64,000 nucleotides of DNA, from the NCBI RefSeq assembly GCF_037893015.1, contig NC_133663.1, forward strand, positions 136,700,100-136,764,099, in the 5' to 3' direction. A model generated the notes under the pieces. The model did not search any database, had not been told where the DNA came from, and was given only the letters and a program-made list of their open reading frames with translations. Shown here piece by piece: positions 11,845-24,654 of this stretch. Source of the stretch: Macrotis lagotis (Eukaryota; Chordata; Mammalia; Peramelemorphia; Peramelidae). How positions within the stretch are numbered: the first letter of the stretch is position 1; the number at the start of each line of letters is the position of its first letter. Made by a program: the position numbers and the translations under genes.

Positions 11845-14370
11845 AAAGATTTATTATTTTTAAATTTTACTTATCCCAGCTACATGTAAAGTCAAGTTAC
11901 AACACTTCCAAAACTTTGAGTTCCAACTTGGCTCCCCTCCTCCTGCCCCAGTCCCCCATTGAGAAAGTCAATTAATAGGTGTAAGTTAAAAATGTGTAGC
12001 CATAAAAATCATTGTTACAATAGTCATGTAAAAGTAAACATAACCCCTCCCCCCACAAAGAAAGAGAAAATTCAAGAAAAATAAAGAGAGGGGAAAAAAG
12101 TGTTCTTCAGTTTTCATTCAGACACAATTAGCTACCTCCATGAAATGGATAACATATTTTTTATCAGAAGTCAGGCAGAGAAATTGCTTCAATATTTTTT
12201 GCAGTAGTTGGTACTGTTAGTTAACTATATTTCCCCTCCATCCTATTACTCCAACCTAAATTTATTCTGTTCTTTCTCTCCTTATACCTCGACCCACATC
12301 AAAAGTATGTTCTGAGTACCTTCACTCAAATTTTTATCTCTCTTCTATCACCTATATCCCATTTCCCTTGACCCCTTTCTCTCATCCCTTTCCTCTCCTT
12401 TTCACCTCTAGTGTAAGATAGATTTACATATTTAATTGAGGGTATATATTATTTCCTCTCTGAACCACTTCTGATGAGAATAAAGATTCACTCAATCCCC
12501 CTCATCTTCCCCCTCTTCCACTCCATTGATAAAGTTTTTTTCCTCTTTAATGTAAAATAACTTAGCCATTCTGCTTCTTCTTTCCCTTTCCCCAAATACA
12601 TTCCTTTCTTGCCCATGAACACCATCTTTTTAAATACATTATACATTGAAATTCAATTCCTGCTTGTTCCCTGTCTATGCATTCTCCTTCTAAGTGTCCT
12701 ATGAAATTAGGAAACTCAAAGGAGTGATCAGCATCATCTTCCTTTGCAGGAATATATGCAGTTCAACATAATTAAGTCCCTCATAATTTTCCCTTCCCAT
12801 CCACCCTCTCTATGCTTCACCTGTGCTCTATAATTGAAGTTCAAACTTTCTGTTCAGCTCTGGTCAATTCATCAGAAAAGTTTGGAACTTCTCTATTTAA
12901 TTGAAAATCCATCTTAAACCCTGAAATAATATGTTCAGTTTTGTTACATCATTGATTCTTGGTTGTAATCCAAGACCTTTTGTCTCCTGCAATATGATAT
13001 TCCAAATCTTGCCAGGCATTAATATAGAATGTGCAAAGTCTTGTGTTATCTTGACTGTAGCTGAATGGCATTTGAATTATTTCTAGCTGTGTGGTTCAAT
13101 ATTTTCTCCTTGACATGAGAGTTCTGATATTTGACATTTCAGGGTCTCTTTCAGGAGGGGATAGTTGAATTCTTTCAATTTCTATTTTGATCTTTTCTTC
13201 TAGGATATTAGGACAATATTGCTAGATTATTCCAGGAAAATTTTGTCTAGGCATTGCTTTTGGTCATGACTTTTCAGTTAGTCCAATAATTGTTAAATTA
13301 TATCTTCTGGATCTGTTTTCCAGGTCAGTTGTTTTTACATTTGCTTCTTGTTTTTCTTCTTGATATTTTGTTTTGATATTTCTTGATTTCTCATAAAGCC
13401 ATTAATTTCTCATAGCTGTATTCTACATTGTTTAGAGATTATTTTCTTTAAGGAGCTTTTGTATCTCCTTTTCCATCTAGCCAATTCTACGTTTTACTGC
13501 ATTCTTCTTAGACTTTTGGATTGTTTTTGCCATATGTCTCAAATTGGTTTTTAACACGTTATTTTCCTTCAGTATTTTTTGTAATTCCTTCACCAAACTA
13601 CTAAGTTTTCACTCTCATTTCCCTTCTACCTCTGCCTCACTTAGGTGATTTTCTTCTACCTACTTTATGGGATTTTTGTAATATTTTTGATAGTCAGACC
13701 AATTCATATTTTTCATGGAGGCTTTAGATATAGAAACTTTGACTCTGTTATCTCCAAAAGATCAAAGTAATTGATGGTAAGATTTTTTTTTTCTTTTGAT
13801 TGCTCATTTCTCCAACCTATGACTTATTCATAACTTTCTTAAGGTAGGGTTCTACTTCCACAGTGGAGGACACACTATCCTAAGTGCTTGCTTCATTTTG
13901 CAGCTGCTTTCAGAGATTCCTCTAAGGGACTTCAATTTCTCAAAGCTCTTATAAGAGGCTCTGATAGCCCCTCTCGCCTTTGCTCTGGTCTTTGGATGAA
14001 CGCAAGCACTTTCCTTTGCCCTGGAGTCCTGAGAACTGTCCCTACTGCTTAAGGCTATGAAATTCTGTTCCTTTTTCTGGGACTTCATCTACAAACTGAG
14101 ACCTGGATCTGGGTATAGGCAAACCCACAGAGTTCTGCCTCAGGGATAGCCAAGACAAGTCTGAAATCTCCCCAACCCCCTTCCCATTCATGGTCTGAGC
14201 ATTCTGCAAGCAGTAGCTAGGTGGCTTCCTGCAGGGTGGCTTCCCATGTCTGCTCCTGGGTCCCTGGGGCTATGTCTGTGCTGAGACCTACACTCAATTG
14301 GGCTCCCTTCTCAGTCTGGTGCAGCACAGTTTTCCCACCACTCCTGTCACAGACCCAGGTCTATATTTGT
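11845..14370 (-). mobile_element. HAL1-like element, second antisense copy
   Basis: A second copy of the family at 7745, in the same orientation. The 3' region (11845-12900) contains the same blocks in the same order (a TTTTATGGCTACA-type block, the ATTGAAGCAATTTCTCTG block and the pyrimidine-rich runs). It is followed on the minus strand by the degenerate ORF1 (about 12900-13790) and a 5' part up to about 14370. This copy keeps a longer 3' end than the first (TTACATGTAGCTGGGATAAG in sense) and lacks the 207-bp insert. Again no endonuclease or RT sequence lies between ORF1 and the 3' region. The 5' end is less certain than in the other copies. Confidence 0.62.
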
Positions 14371-15119
14371 TTTGTTTTTTTTAACCATATTTCCATCTTT
14401 TACAATTTATACCTAATTCCATCAAATTGAGTGTTCCTGTTTCTGATGGTGCTCTGTGAAATTTAAAGAGGGAAATCATAGAATGTAGAAGTCAAAAGAA
14501 AAGCAAGGTAAATACAGTTCAGTTTCATGATTTTTTTTTATTTAGGAAACTGAAGCCACTTAATGTATGTAGATCACAGATGTAACAAGGAGCAGAGGAA
14601 AAGTAAGCAACTGTGTGTATCTAAACCAAAGGTAGGAGTTAAGATAATCCAGGAAAAAGGAGTGATAAGCCCTATAAAATACTGTGAAATGACTAAAATA
14701 GATTGAAAAAATGCATTTATTTAGAGAAGATATTGTTGGAACTTTGAGAAGTCAGATTCTATCACATGAGGGCCAATTTGGGGGGCATAAATGCTTAGAG
14801 TATAGCATATTTGAGAGAATGATCTCTCAGATAAGCCAATAGTAATTAAAAGTCTGTATGATTTAAAGACCTAGAAAATCAGACTGGGAGCTTGAAAAAC
14901 TGTTTAAACACACAGTCTAAGTGATCTTGGGAGAGGACTTAGTTTTAGCCAATCAACAGTCTTTCTAAGGTTATGTTGCCAAATCAATATGGACACTTAA
15001 TTTGTGAGTAGTTTCCTATTATTAAAACCAAAGGTCTGTTTCAGAAAAAAAAGAAATAGATAGGTAAACAGTTAAATAGAATGATTACATAAAGAATGAT
15101 AAATCTAATTAAAGACAGA

Positions 15120-15150
<31 letters not shown>

Positions 15151-15790
15151 CAAAGATATAATACTAATTCACATTGATACAATGTATTGTTGTTTTCATT
15201 CAATATAAACTCTTCCTTCTAACCATATAAATAGGTTTTTATTTCTTATTTTACAGAAAAAGAAACTGATACTCAGATGAACTAAGTTCATTATAATGTC
15301 CAATAATATTTATAAAATATAATACTGGAAGAAATTATACTATTTGTTCATCAGATTTTAAAATGAAATAAATTCATCAAGAAGAAATTTAATGCTTAAG
15401 GGCTAATATTACTTTAATTGTGTTAGTGATCCAATCTTTCATGCAATAAAAATACTAAATATCTCCTTTTGTTCTGCATAATCAGAAAACTCTTCATGTT
15501 GTAATAATTGAATTATTGAACTGTATTGCTATCATTCAAAGATAATTACTCAATATAAAAGAATATTAATTTCTATTACATTACTTGGTAACAAAAATGT
15601 TCAAATTTCAGGGTAAAGAGTGAATTTCATTGAATTAAAACTTCTTCAACATAAAAATGACCCCACGTTATTGAAATGAATCAAGAAACTGACAAAATTT
15701 GTCCAAATAAGGGTATTGAAGTTGGTATAAGACAAATACAAGTACATTAAGCAAAAAAATTATTTTGTAATTATTTTCACATACTACCTG
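14371..15790. other. Unrecognised DNA with a TA microsatellite
   Basis: No gene or clear element. A (TA)n run of about 29 bp lies at 15120-15148. The rest is unique-looking AT-rich sequence. Confidence 0.55.
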
Positions 15791-17990
15791 CATTTTTCTT
15801 TGCCCAGAGACTCTTGGTATTTTATATCATCTTCCTTTCCTGTAAAAAGAATTCTCTTTCTATCTTTTGTTGCTGATTTTGTTGTTAAATATAGAAACAC
15901 TGATGATTTATATGAATTTATTTTTATGCTGCATCTTTGCTAAAGTTGCTAATTGTTTCAAGCAGTTTTTTGTTCATTTTCTAGAATTCTCTAATTACAA
16001 TGTCATATCGTATGTAAAGACTTAGAGTTTGTTTCTTCATGGACTATTATAATCACTTCAATTTCTTTTCCTTCTCTTTTTGCTAACAGTACCATTTCTA
16101 ATATGATGTTTAATAATATAAGTGATAATCGGCATCTTAATTTTACTGCATATATTATGAGGAAAGTTTCTAGCTTATCCCCATTACATATAATGCTTGA
16201 TGATGGGTTTGCATAGCTTCTGATTATCACTTTAAGGAAAACTTCTTTTATTCCTATATTCTCAAGTATTTTTCATCAGTACCAGTCAAAAATTTGTTCA
16301 ACTTCTATTAAGATAATCCAATGATATCTATCAGTTTTCTTATTCATATGGTCAAGTATTCTGATAGTTTTCCTAATATTGGATCAATATACATACCTAC
16401 TATAAATCCTAAGTAATCATAAAATATTATCCTGGTGATTTGCTGTAATATATTTGCTAATATTTCATTTACAATGTTCGCATAAATATTCTCTAGGGGC
16501 ATTGATCTGTAATTTTCTTTGTTTTGCTTTTTATTCATGACATTGACAGAATTTGTCAGAATTCCTTCTTCACCTATATTTTCAAACATTTTAAACATAG
16601 AATTAGAATTAATGGTTCTTTAAATGTTTGGTGGAACTAACTTGTAAATTCATCTGATCCTAGAAATTGTTTCTTGTGGAGTTCATTCCTGGTTTCAATT
16701 TCTTTTTCTAGTATGGCTTGAAGTAGTTACTTTTCTCTTCTATTGATCTGTACTTTAAATTTCTTTAAATATTCACCTATTTCACATACTTTATCAAATT
16801 TATTAGTATTTGACTGGGCAAAAATAACTGAATTTTTACTTTAATTTTCTCTCCATTGATGGGGAATTAACCCATTTTGTTTTTGATTCTGGTAAGCTGC
16901 TTTCTGTATTTTTTAATCCAATTAAACAAAGATTTATCTATTTTATTGTTTTTATAAAATCAACTCAGTTTCACGTAATAGTTTCTGTTTTTCTATTCAC
17001 TTTTGTCCTTTCAAATGTCTTAAAATTCTAAAAAATCATTTAACTTCAACTCAAGCCCATACCTTCTGTCTAAGTATACTAACTGGAATAGAGATGCAGT
17101 CCTCAAGATTTATGACTATCATCCTTTCATGAAAGGATGTAGTTAATCTTATTGAATAACATTTTTTCTTTTCCCCTTTTTACATTTTTATGTGTCTCTT
17201 CAATGTCATCTTTGAAGACCAAATTAGCTCTTCAGCTCTGCTATTTTCAGTAGGGAAATTTGAAAGTTATCCATTTCACTTCAATATCCTTCTTTTTCCT
17301 TCAAAAAGTGCTCAATTTTTCTGTGAAGTTGATTCTTGCTTTTAAATCAACCTCCTTAGCCCTCTTGAATATCCAAACCCTTCAATCCTTTAATGTTGAT
17401 ACTGTCTAGCCATGTTTAATTCTGTTTATGACTCCCTGCTTCATGATTTGTTTTCTGGTTGTTTGCAGTATTTTCTCCTTGGTTTGAAAATTCTGGAATT
17501 TGGCCACAATAATCTTTGATATCTCTTTTAGGAGATGCTATTGGGTTCTTTCACAAACACTTTTATCTTTTGGTAGCAGGATATCAGGAGAGTTTTTCTT
17601 CATGATTTCTTGAAAGTTACACAGGCTCAAAGGAGTCATTAGAATACACTTGCTTGATTCTCTTTTTCAAGGAATTGTTTTCTTCAGTTAGCTTTTGCAT
17701 CTCCTTCACCAAATGGGAAATTCTATATTTAAAGGAACTATGATCTTTATACATTTGCCCAATTGTATTTTTGAAAGGTTTATTATCTTCAGTCAATTTT
17801 TGTTCATTCTTTTGCAAGGTATTGAATTTCATTTGCATTTTTAAAAAATTTTTCTACTTGATTTAAAAAAAATCTTTTTTAAGACTCCCAAGAAGTATTT
17901 TTGATATCTAATGCATATTCCTTTCTTGGACTTCACATAGGGTACTTTACCTTTCATCTTCTCCAGAGATGGTCTTGTGTTCTTCTTTAT
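15790..17990 (-). mobile_element. Old L1 LINE with the endonuclease region missing
   Basis: On the minus strand this copy runs ORF1 (17990-17150), a short stretch of linker (17150-17050), then directly ORF2 from just after the endonuclease through the RT domain to about 15790. The RT segment at 16598-16344 reads [17 protein letters not shown] and [20 protein letters not shown], matching the L1 core [20 protein letters not shown]. About 1 kb that should encode the endonuclease is absent between 17050 and 17040, so either an internal deletion or a junction of two copies is present. Divergence is high and all frames are broken. Confidence 0.82.
17617..17838 (-). pseudogene. L1 ORF1 coiled-coil segment
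   Basis: An open stretch of 73 codons within the old L1: it begins MQMKFNTLQKNEQKLTEDNK and continues with LVKEMQKLTEENNSLKKRIK, a heptad-rich coiled coil typical of the L1 ORF1 trimerisation region. The unit pattern LTEDNKPFKNTIGQM resembles the 14-residue repeats in the younger L1s at 35650 and 37500. It is a fragment; the RRM and C-terminal domains can be seen only as degenerate sequence to the left. Confidence 0.75.
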
Positions 17991-18189
17991 TTTGCAATAC
18001 AATTTGTGTAGCAATAAAAGATACAAGTTGTATTGTTAAAAAGGTATTTAGTAAACTAAATTTTATAAATGTATGAATGATAGATCTATATGACTGTGAG
18101 CATTCATTTCTAAAGCGTGGTGAGCAATACATAATGAATGCTTTCGAATTGTGGTGCTAAGATTTTTGAGAAGTCCTTGGAAGCAGAGA

Positions 18190-18515
18190 TGAAATCAGTC
18201 AATACTTAAAGAAATTAATTGAGCCTATTCACAGGAAGGTCAAATAGTGAAGTTGAAACATAATTACTTTGACCAAATAATAGAAAAAAAAAGAATTAAT
18301 AAAAATACTCTAATACAGGAAAAGATTGAAGGCAAAATAATAAAAAAAGATATGCCAAAGAATGAAATGGATAGATAATTTGATGGAGACAATAAACATG
18401 ATCTTGAACAGACTTCAGAAGATAAAAAATAATCAATGGATCTAATGTGCTACAATCAACTGAGGTGAAAAATACTTTGAAGTGACTCTACCACTGAGAA
18501 ACAACAAGATTGGTA
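18190..18515 (+). mobile_element. RTE/BovB-type LINE, 3' end
   Basis: The stretch at about 18310-18510 follows the known 3' end of BovB/RTE LINEs: GAAAAGATTGAAGGCAAAA, a GATGAAATGGATAGAT-like block, TTTGATGGAGACAATAAACA, TGATCTTGAACAGACTTC, then a degenerate stretch in place of the TGGGGTC...GAGTCGGACACGACTGA region and the closing ACTGAGAAACAACAAGA. Only the 3' end is present, as expected from 5' truncation during integration. Divergence is considerable. Confidence 0.65.
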
Positions 18516-19690
18516 TCCTGTATCAAATTGCAATGGAATTTGCCTTTATAGGAAAGTCAGGTCATTTATCTTCAAAATAAGGTCAGTGGATAATATTATT
18601 TCTAAAGTTCTTTTGAGAACTAACTTTATTTAATTAATTCATAATAGTTTTACTTTAATCTTCAATCTCTTTAGTAAATCAATAAAATCATCTGGTCAAT
18701 ATATTTTAATTATTGAAATTACCTTTTTCTACATGATCTTAATAAAATTAGCATTTCCTTAAAATAGATGATATCCTTAATTATTTGAATAATTGCATTA
18801 TATTTTAATATGCTAACAAATTATATTAATCAAGTTAAATCCACTTAGAAATTTCCTTTATATCTGAGTTTAGAGACTATTTGCTTTCAAAATTGTAAAT
18901 GTTGAAAAATTCTCAAAATGATCATATTTGTCTCTGGGGAACTTTCAATTTCCCAGAAAATGAAATGTCATAAATTATTAAAAATGGTAGCTATTTGATC
19001 ACTGGATGTAAGAAAGCTTTAATTCATGATATTGCATTTTCTGGCAGAGAAACCTAAAGAGGGCAATAATTAGTATCTACAAGGAAAGGCTCCTAATCTT
19101 TACTCTGTTTTTTTTTTATCAAAGGCAAAGTTTTTATGATTAATAATTTTATATAATAACTTAAATGAACAGTACACATCTGGAAACTTAATATATTTTA
19201 TAGATAAAGGCATATATATTTGAAAGTTATAACTGTCAATACTATGCATAAATGTTTATTTTCATTATAATCATATGGCTTCTAAAAGATTGGGCCTTAA
19301 TTTTCTCTGACACAAAAGTTATATTTGAAAATTTCAGGTTTGAATAGAATATAATAGAGCCAGATTTAACATATGCATTTATTTTGATGTTTTAATGAGC
19401 CATAGTGCAAATTATAGAATTGTATATTTGTGATATATTGTATTTTACTTTATCTTTTTGTTTCAAAATGCTTCTATTTTTTCATGAAACAGTTCTCAAA
19501 TTGAATGACAGTATTTGTTGTTTTATATGTGATGCTTTAGTCCTTGTTATTGTTCAAAATTTTCTTTTTATACTTCTACCTTTTAATAGGTAGGAATTAT
19601 TTTAAACAATCATATGAGCTAGTTTAAAAGCTTGTCATTTTTCTCATGTATATATTATAATATGAACAAATTTTGAAAGTACATCCTTTG

Positions 19691-19727
<37 letters not shown>

Positions 19728-20689
19728 TGAGTTTAAGAAGATAAGGAAATTCTGACACAAACCTCCAATTATTGCTTTGGTAAATTGTTGTTTGAGTTTA
19801 GCTCTTCACAGTTAACCATTAAATAATTAATTTTATTATTTTAAAATGATCGGGTGCATAAATAAAAAAAATCGGTGACCATGAGACCCTTAGGTTTTTA
19901 AAGCTTGTCTTACTTTTATGGTAGAAAAGAGAAGAGAATCTTATTTCACAGTGACTTTGTGCATATCTTGTATATTGATCAGGAAAGATTCATTACTATT
20001 ATGAGCATCATTATATTAATAGGCAGCACCTTTTTCCTTCCTTTCCATGTGTCCTAGAGAACCAATCAAAGCATTAAGCAGTCTTTAAAATTAATGGAAG
20101 TTCAAATGTGAGATCAGTTCCTGAAAAGTATGACCAAAAAACAGCAAGAAAAATTTCATGATGAAAGGTAAAAAATTAAAGCCCAAGTCCTAATATTGTA
20201 TTCAGTAAGGAATCTAGAACTGTGAATTCTTGAATATTTTAATCCTCTTACTTTATATAAACAATATGGAGAATTATTTGAAGTTTAGTGGTTGACCTCA
20301 GTATTTTAATCATTTCATGGAACTATGATACTGTTATTGTAAATACTTAAAGAAATATAGAAGTGTTCATCATTGTTATGCATTTTGTATAACCTACAGG
20401 CCAAGTAGAAATAGATTTCCCTTAAAAATAATGAGGTTTCTTAGATTTTTAAAATGATATTAAACTGATTGAAACAAACCTAAGAATATTGCAAATGCAA
20501 CTACATGAGATCAATAAAAGCTATGACAAGTTTAAAATAAAATTTCAATACAGAAACAAACAAAATTGGATGAACAATAATTTTCTAGATTCTGACTTTT
20601 TGTTAAATAGTTAATCCTATAGACAATGCTTATTAGATTAAATATAAAATATATCAAGATTCATATATAAATAATTGCATATGATGAAA
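18516..20689. other. Unrecognised AT-rich DNA
   Basis: No gene or element recognised in about 2.2 kb. A (TA)n run lies at 19692-19724. The longest ORFs are hydrophobic low-complexity readings of T-rich sequence. Confidence 0.55.
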
Positions 20690-20797
20690 TTGTACACACA
20701 GATATATAATATATGTATATATGTATATGTGTATATAATGTATATAACTGATATATAATATATGTATATAAATATATGTGCATATATATGTGTATAT
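20690..20797. repeat. TATATG-type low-complexity tract
   Basis: Imperfect ATATAT/GTATAT repeats immediately beside the SINE at 20798. Confidence 0.85.
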
Positions 20798-20945
20798 AAT
20801 TTGTTTTTTGCAAAGTAATGGAGTTAAGTGACTTTCCTGAGTTCACACAGGTAATTATTAAGTGTCTGTGGCTATATTTGTATTCAGGTCCCCCTGGCTC
20901 CAGACAAATGCTCTATTCATGCATGACCTAGCTGGCCCACATGTA
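20798..20945 (-). mobile_element. tRNA-derived marsupial SINE
   Basis: Reverse complement of the SINE seen at 36156: the tRNA-like head lies at the right (GACCTAGCTGGCCC, in sense GGGCCAGCTAGGTC), then the B-box region CAGGTCCCCCTGGCTCC, the ACACTTAATAATTACC block in sense, and the tail GTTTTTTGCAAAGTAATGG at the left. Nearly full length but diverged. Confidence 0.8.
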
Positions 20946-20959
20946 TGCATAATACATAT

Positions 20960-20977
20960 ATACATATATATATATAT

Positions 20978-21020
<43 letters not shown>

Positions 21021-21045
21021 TAGATATAGACATATCTATATATAT
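20960..21045. repeat. (TA)n(GATA)n microsatellite
   Basis: A TA run (20966-20980) followed by ten GATA units (20981-21020) and imperfect TATAGA units. Confidence 0.95.
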
Positions 21046-22239
21046 TTAAATTTGTCAGAGATTTAATATATGCTGGCCTTGCATATAAAGGAAAGAGCAT
21101 AGCACAAAATATGGAGAATTATAATGTCCTTTTAACAATCCTCAGTATTTTTCCTGAAATGAAAGTGTGCTTTTATGATATCTATAGGAAAATATGCATA
21201 TACATATCTTACATAATATATACACAAGACAGTACAAACACACATAAACAAATATGTGACTCATGGGGCAGAGCCAGGATGACAGAATAAAGTCAGATAT
21301 TCCTCTGAGTTCTCCCCCAAACTACTCCAAATACCTTTAAATAATGTCTAACAAAGTTTTTAAATGACAGAACCCATGAAAAGACTTAGGGAAATAACTT
21401 TTCAGCCCAAGACAGCTTGGAAGATCTATGACAAGGGTCTATTACACTGTGGTTAGAAAAGACCCACCTGTAGCCCAGGATGTGACAAAGCAAACTGGTC
21501 CCTAACATCCAGGAACAGACTTTAGGATTCCTGGGCATCAAGGGGCACTTGGGTCCATAGAAGCAGTAGTAGTTTCCAGTCCACTCAGCCCAGGGACTAC
21601 CCAGGACAATTGAGAAGGTCATTAGGAAAGCTCTGCTGCATTAGAGTGAACAAGAAGCCCATTCCAACACAGATCTCATTTCAGACCTGGCCCCAGTAGA
21701 CAAGGAGCAAGACACTGGAGCCACCTGGCAGGAAGTCACCATGCAGTAGTTTCCAGAGTGCTCATCCCATGGATGGTAAGGGAGTGGGGGTGGGGAATTG
21801 GGAAGATTACAGTGGTCTCTTCCTTATCTCTGAGGAAGGATTTTGTTGCTTTGCCCAAACTCAGATCCATGTCACAGTCTGACTACAGTGGAGTAAGGAC
21901 CTTCCTCATAGTTCTAGAGTAAAAAAGGAATGCTTGTGATCATCCAAGAAACCAAAACACAGAGCAGGAGAGCAGTCACAATCTCTCATAAGACCTTGAA
22001 ACACTTGCCAGTCCCTGGGGGCATCACCAAAAACAACTGCAAAAACCCTCAAAAACTTGGAACAATTTGTCCACCACCCTGGAAGCCAGAGCCCACCTAA
22101 ACAAAGGGTTAAGATAAAGTTATGGGCTGAGAAAATGAGCAAACAGAAGGGGGAAAGAAAATCAAACCATAGACTATCAGAATGTAACAAAGTTAAAGCT
22201 TCTGAATCCAAATCTCCAGGAAAATAATCTTAGACTGTG

Positions 22240-23090
22240 GAAGAGCTCAAAACAGAAATGAAAATCAAATAAGGGTGGTAGAGGAATAACTGTGAAAAGA
22301 AAGGAAGATGATGTGGAAAAAAGCATAAAAACGAAGTCAGAAGCTTAGGGAAGGAATTCCAAAAAATATACTGAAGAAATTAACAACTTAAAAATCAGTT
22401 TGAGTCTAATGGAAAAAGTAGTCTAAAAATGCCAGTGAGGGAAGAATGACTTTAACAAAGTAGAATTGGCCAGAAGGAAAGGGAGATACAAAAGCCGTCT
22501 GAAGAAAATAATTCCTTAAAATGTAAAATGGAACTAAGAGTAATTGATGTCTTTGTGAGAAATCAAGAAACAATAAAACAAAATCAAAAGAATGAAAAAC
22601 TAGAAGAAAATATGAAATATCCAAATGATAAAACAACTGACTTAGAAAACAGATCCAGAAGAGATAGTTGAAAAATTATTGCACTACCTCAAAGTTATGA
22701 CTAAATGAAGAACCTAGACATCATTTTTCAAGAAATTCTCCAAATTCTATCATAGAAGCAATGGGTAAAATAGAAATTAAAAGAATGCAGTGATCACCTC
22801 CTGAAAGAAAAGCCCAAATGAAAACTACTAGTAATATTATGATCAAATTTAAGAATGCTCAAGTCAAGGAAAAAATATTACAAGCAGTGAGAAAGAAACA
22901 ATTCAAATATTGGGGAGCTACAGTCAGATTCATATGAGATTTAACATCTACTACATTAAGGGTTTGGGAAATGATATTCTCAAAGGCGATTCTGGATTAA
23001 ATCCAAGAATCAACCATGCAGCAAAACTGAACACCCTCTTTGAGAAGAAAAGATGGATATTCAATGAAATAGGGGACTTAAAACTTTCCT
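22240..23090 (+). pseudogene. HAL1 ORF1 (L1 ORF1p-like), degenerate
   Basis: The C-terminal two thirds of an L1-type ORF1 can be read across broken frames. The RRM part around 22800-22930 contains text such as KMKTTSNIMIKFKNAQ-like codons and VKEKILQAVRKKQFKYWGA, which match the L1 ORF1p RRM (known form: ...KEKILKAAREK...YRG). This is followed by the C-terminal region ending FNEIGDLKLS (open at 22910-23092). Upstream lies a charged coiled-coil region with several stops. L1 ORF1p is an RNA-binding chaperone. Here it is a pseudogene. Confidence 0.72.
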
Positions 23091-23454
23091 GATGAAATGA
23101 CCAGAGCAGAGCAGAAACTTTTACTTTTAAATATAGGAATCAGGCAAAGTTTAGCAAAGATGGATGGGGAGGACTAATTATGAGGAACTTTACTGTTTTT
23201 ATTCCTGCATGAAAAGATGATACTGATAACTCACATGAATCTTCTCATTGGTTAGGGTAATTAGAAGGAGCATACATACACTATGAACCAGAGGGAGTTA
23301 AATTTGGAGGTATACTATATTAAAAATGCTTGCATTAATGGGTGAGACAGAACTGCATTAGGAGAAAGGAAAAAGAGAGGTAAAATGGGGTAAGTTATTT
23401 ACAGATTAGTGGAGTGAGTAAGCCTTAATCTCAACAGAAGTGGATCAGAGAGGG

Positions 23455-23458
<4 letters not shown>

Positions 23459-23508
<50 letters not shown>
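23459..23508. repeat. (CA)n microsatellite
   Basis: About 25 AC units in the 3' region of the HAL1-like element. Confidence 0.97.
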
Positions 23509-23511
<3 letters not shown>

Positions 23512-23690
23512 AACACAGACACTCAATTGGATAAAGAAACACATCCTACCCTAGAGAAAATGGGAGAGGAAAGGGTTGGGAGAAAGGGGACTGGGGGTAG
23601 GAGGGAGGTAAATGTAAGTGTTAGAAGAAAAGGACAATCTTGGCAGAGGGTAGTCAGATACAACACATTTTTGAAGGGAAACTAGGTGAA

Positions 23691-23693
<3 letters not shown>

Positions 23694-23758
<65 letters not shown>
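23694..23758. repeat. (GA)n microsatellite
   Basis: About 32 GA units, about 190 bp after the CA array and also within the HAL1 3' region. Confidence 0.97.
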
Positions 23759-23761
<3 letters not shown>

Positions 23762-24115
23762 GAATAAATAAGGTGGGGTGTAATTGCTTGAGGGAAATAT
23801 AGCTAGCAATAGCAACTGTGGGGAAAATGTTGAAGCAATTTCTCTCCTGGACGTATGACAAAACATCCTACCCTACCCTACCCAAAGACAGCTGATGATG
23901 TCTGATAAGAGACTGTGGCACACTTTTTTCACCTCATTTTATTTTCTTCAGATTTCTCTTTCTCTTTTTTGGTGGGAGGAGGACTGTGTTTAATTTTACA
24001 GCATGACTACTGTTGTATTGTTTTTATGGCTACATATTTTTAACAATACCAAGGTATTTACATTTTCAATGGTGAGAGTGGGTTGGGTTAAATTTTTGAA
24101 AGTAGATATTAAAAC

Positions 24116-24654
24116 CTAACTTTTGAAAAGGTTAACAAAACATATATTGTTGTAATGTTTATTGAAATGAGTCATGGTACATTAAAGTCTCTGAAGAACT
24201 GAAATTGAAAATTATCCAAAAATCAATGGAAAAAAAAATGTAGTAGATTCTACATGTAGTGGATACATGTAGAATGTGAAAGTATATGAAAGGAATAACA
24301 GTGAAGAAGATTAAATGATATCCTCAGAATATTTCATGATTTTAAAGTGACTGAAGAGTGAGTCCTTTTGCTTTTTTTATAAACCATGTAGAATCATGAT
24401 AATAATTCAAAAACTTCTCTACATATTGATATGTGAAATCTTTATTTCTATCTAATTTATATACATTATTTTTAATTTCTGAAATCAACAAAGCAAGACA
24501 AAGATGATTGTCCAAGAAACTGCATATCTAATATTCACAATTTGCTACTCCTTTCAGATATATTTCTAAGAATTTTCATCTATATTTTGAGTTTACAAAT
24601 TGATTCGTCTGTACCAAGTCAACTAAACTTTCTGTCCTTAGAGAACTGTGTGCT
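24116..24654. other. Unrecognised DNA
   Basis: About 540 bp with nothing that I can recognise. Confidence 0.5.

Larger units (their letters stand above)
21258..24115 (+). mobile_element. HAL1-like element, sense copy
   Basis: A 2.85-kb sense copy of the HAL1-like family. It starts near GGGGCAGAGCCAGGATGACA (21268), has a 5'UTR of about 1 kb, a degenerate ORF1 (about 22240-23090) and a 3' region of about 1 kb ending near 24115. The 5'UTR block CAGTCACAATCTCTCATAAG at 21972 is shared with 29660 in another copy. The 3' region has expanded (CA)n and (GA)n arrays. Between the ORF1 end and the 3' terminus there is no endonuclease or RT homology. This is the best copy for seeing that the L1-like ORF1 is followed by a non-L1 3' part. 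Confidence 0.67.

Noticed and set aside
20981-21020. Regular short repeats as a possible CRISPR array
   Set aside because: GATA units in tandem without spacers; a plain microsatellite in vertebrate DNA.
23654-23866. ORF with a long Ser-Leu repeat
   Set aside because: A translated (GA)n/(CT)n microsatellite.
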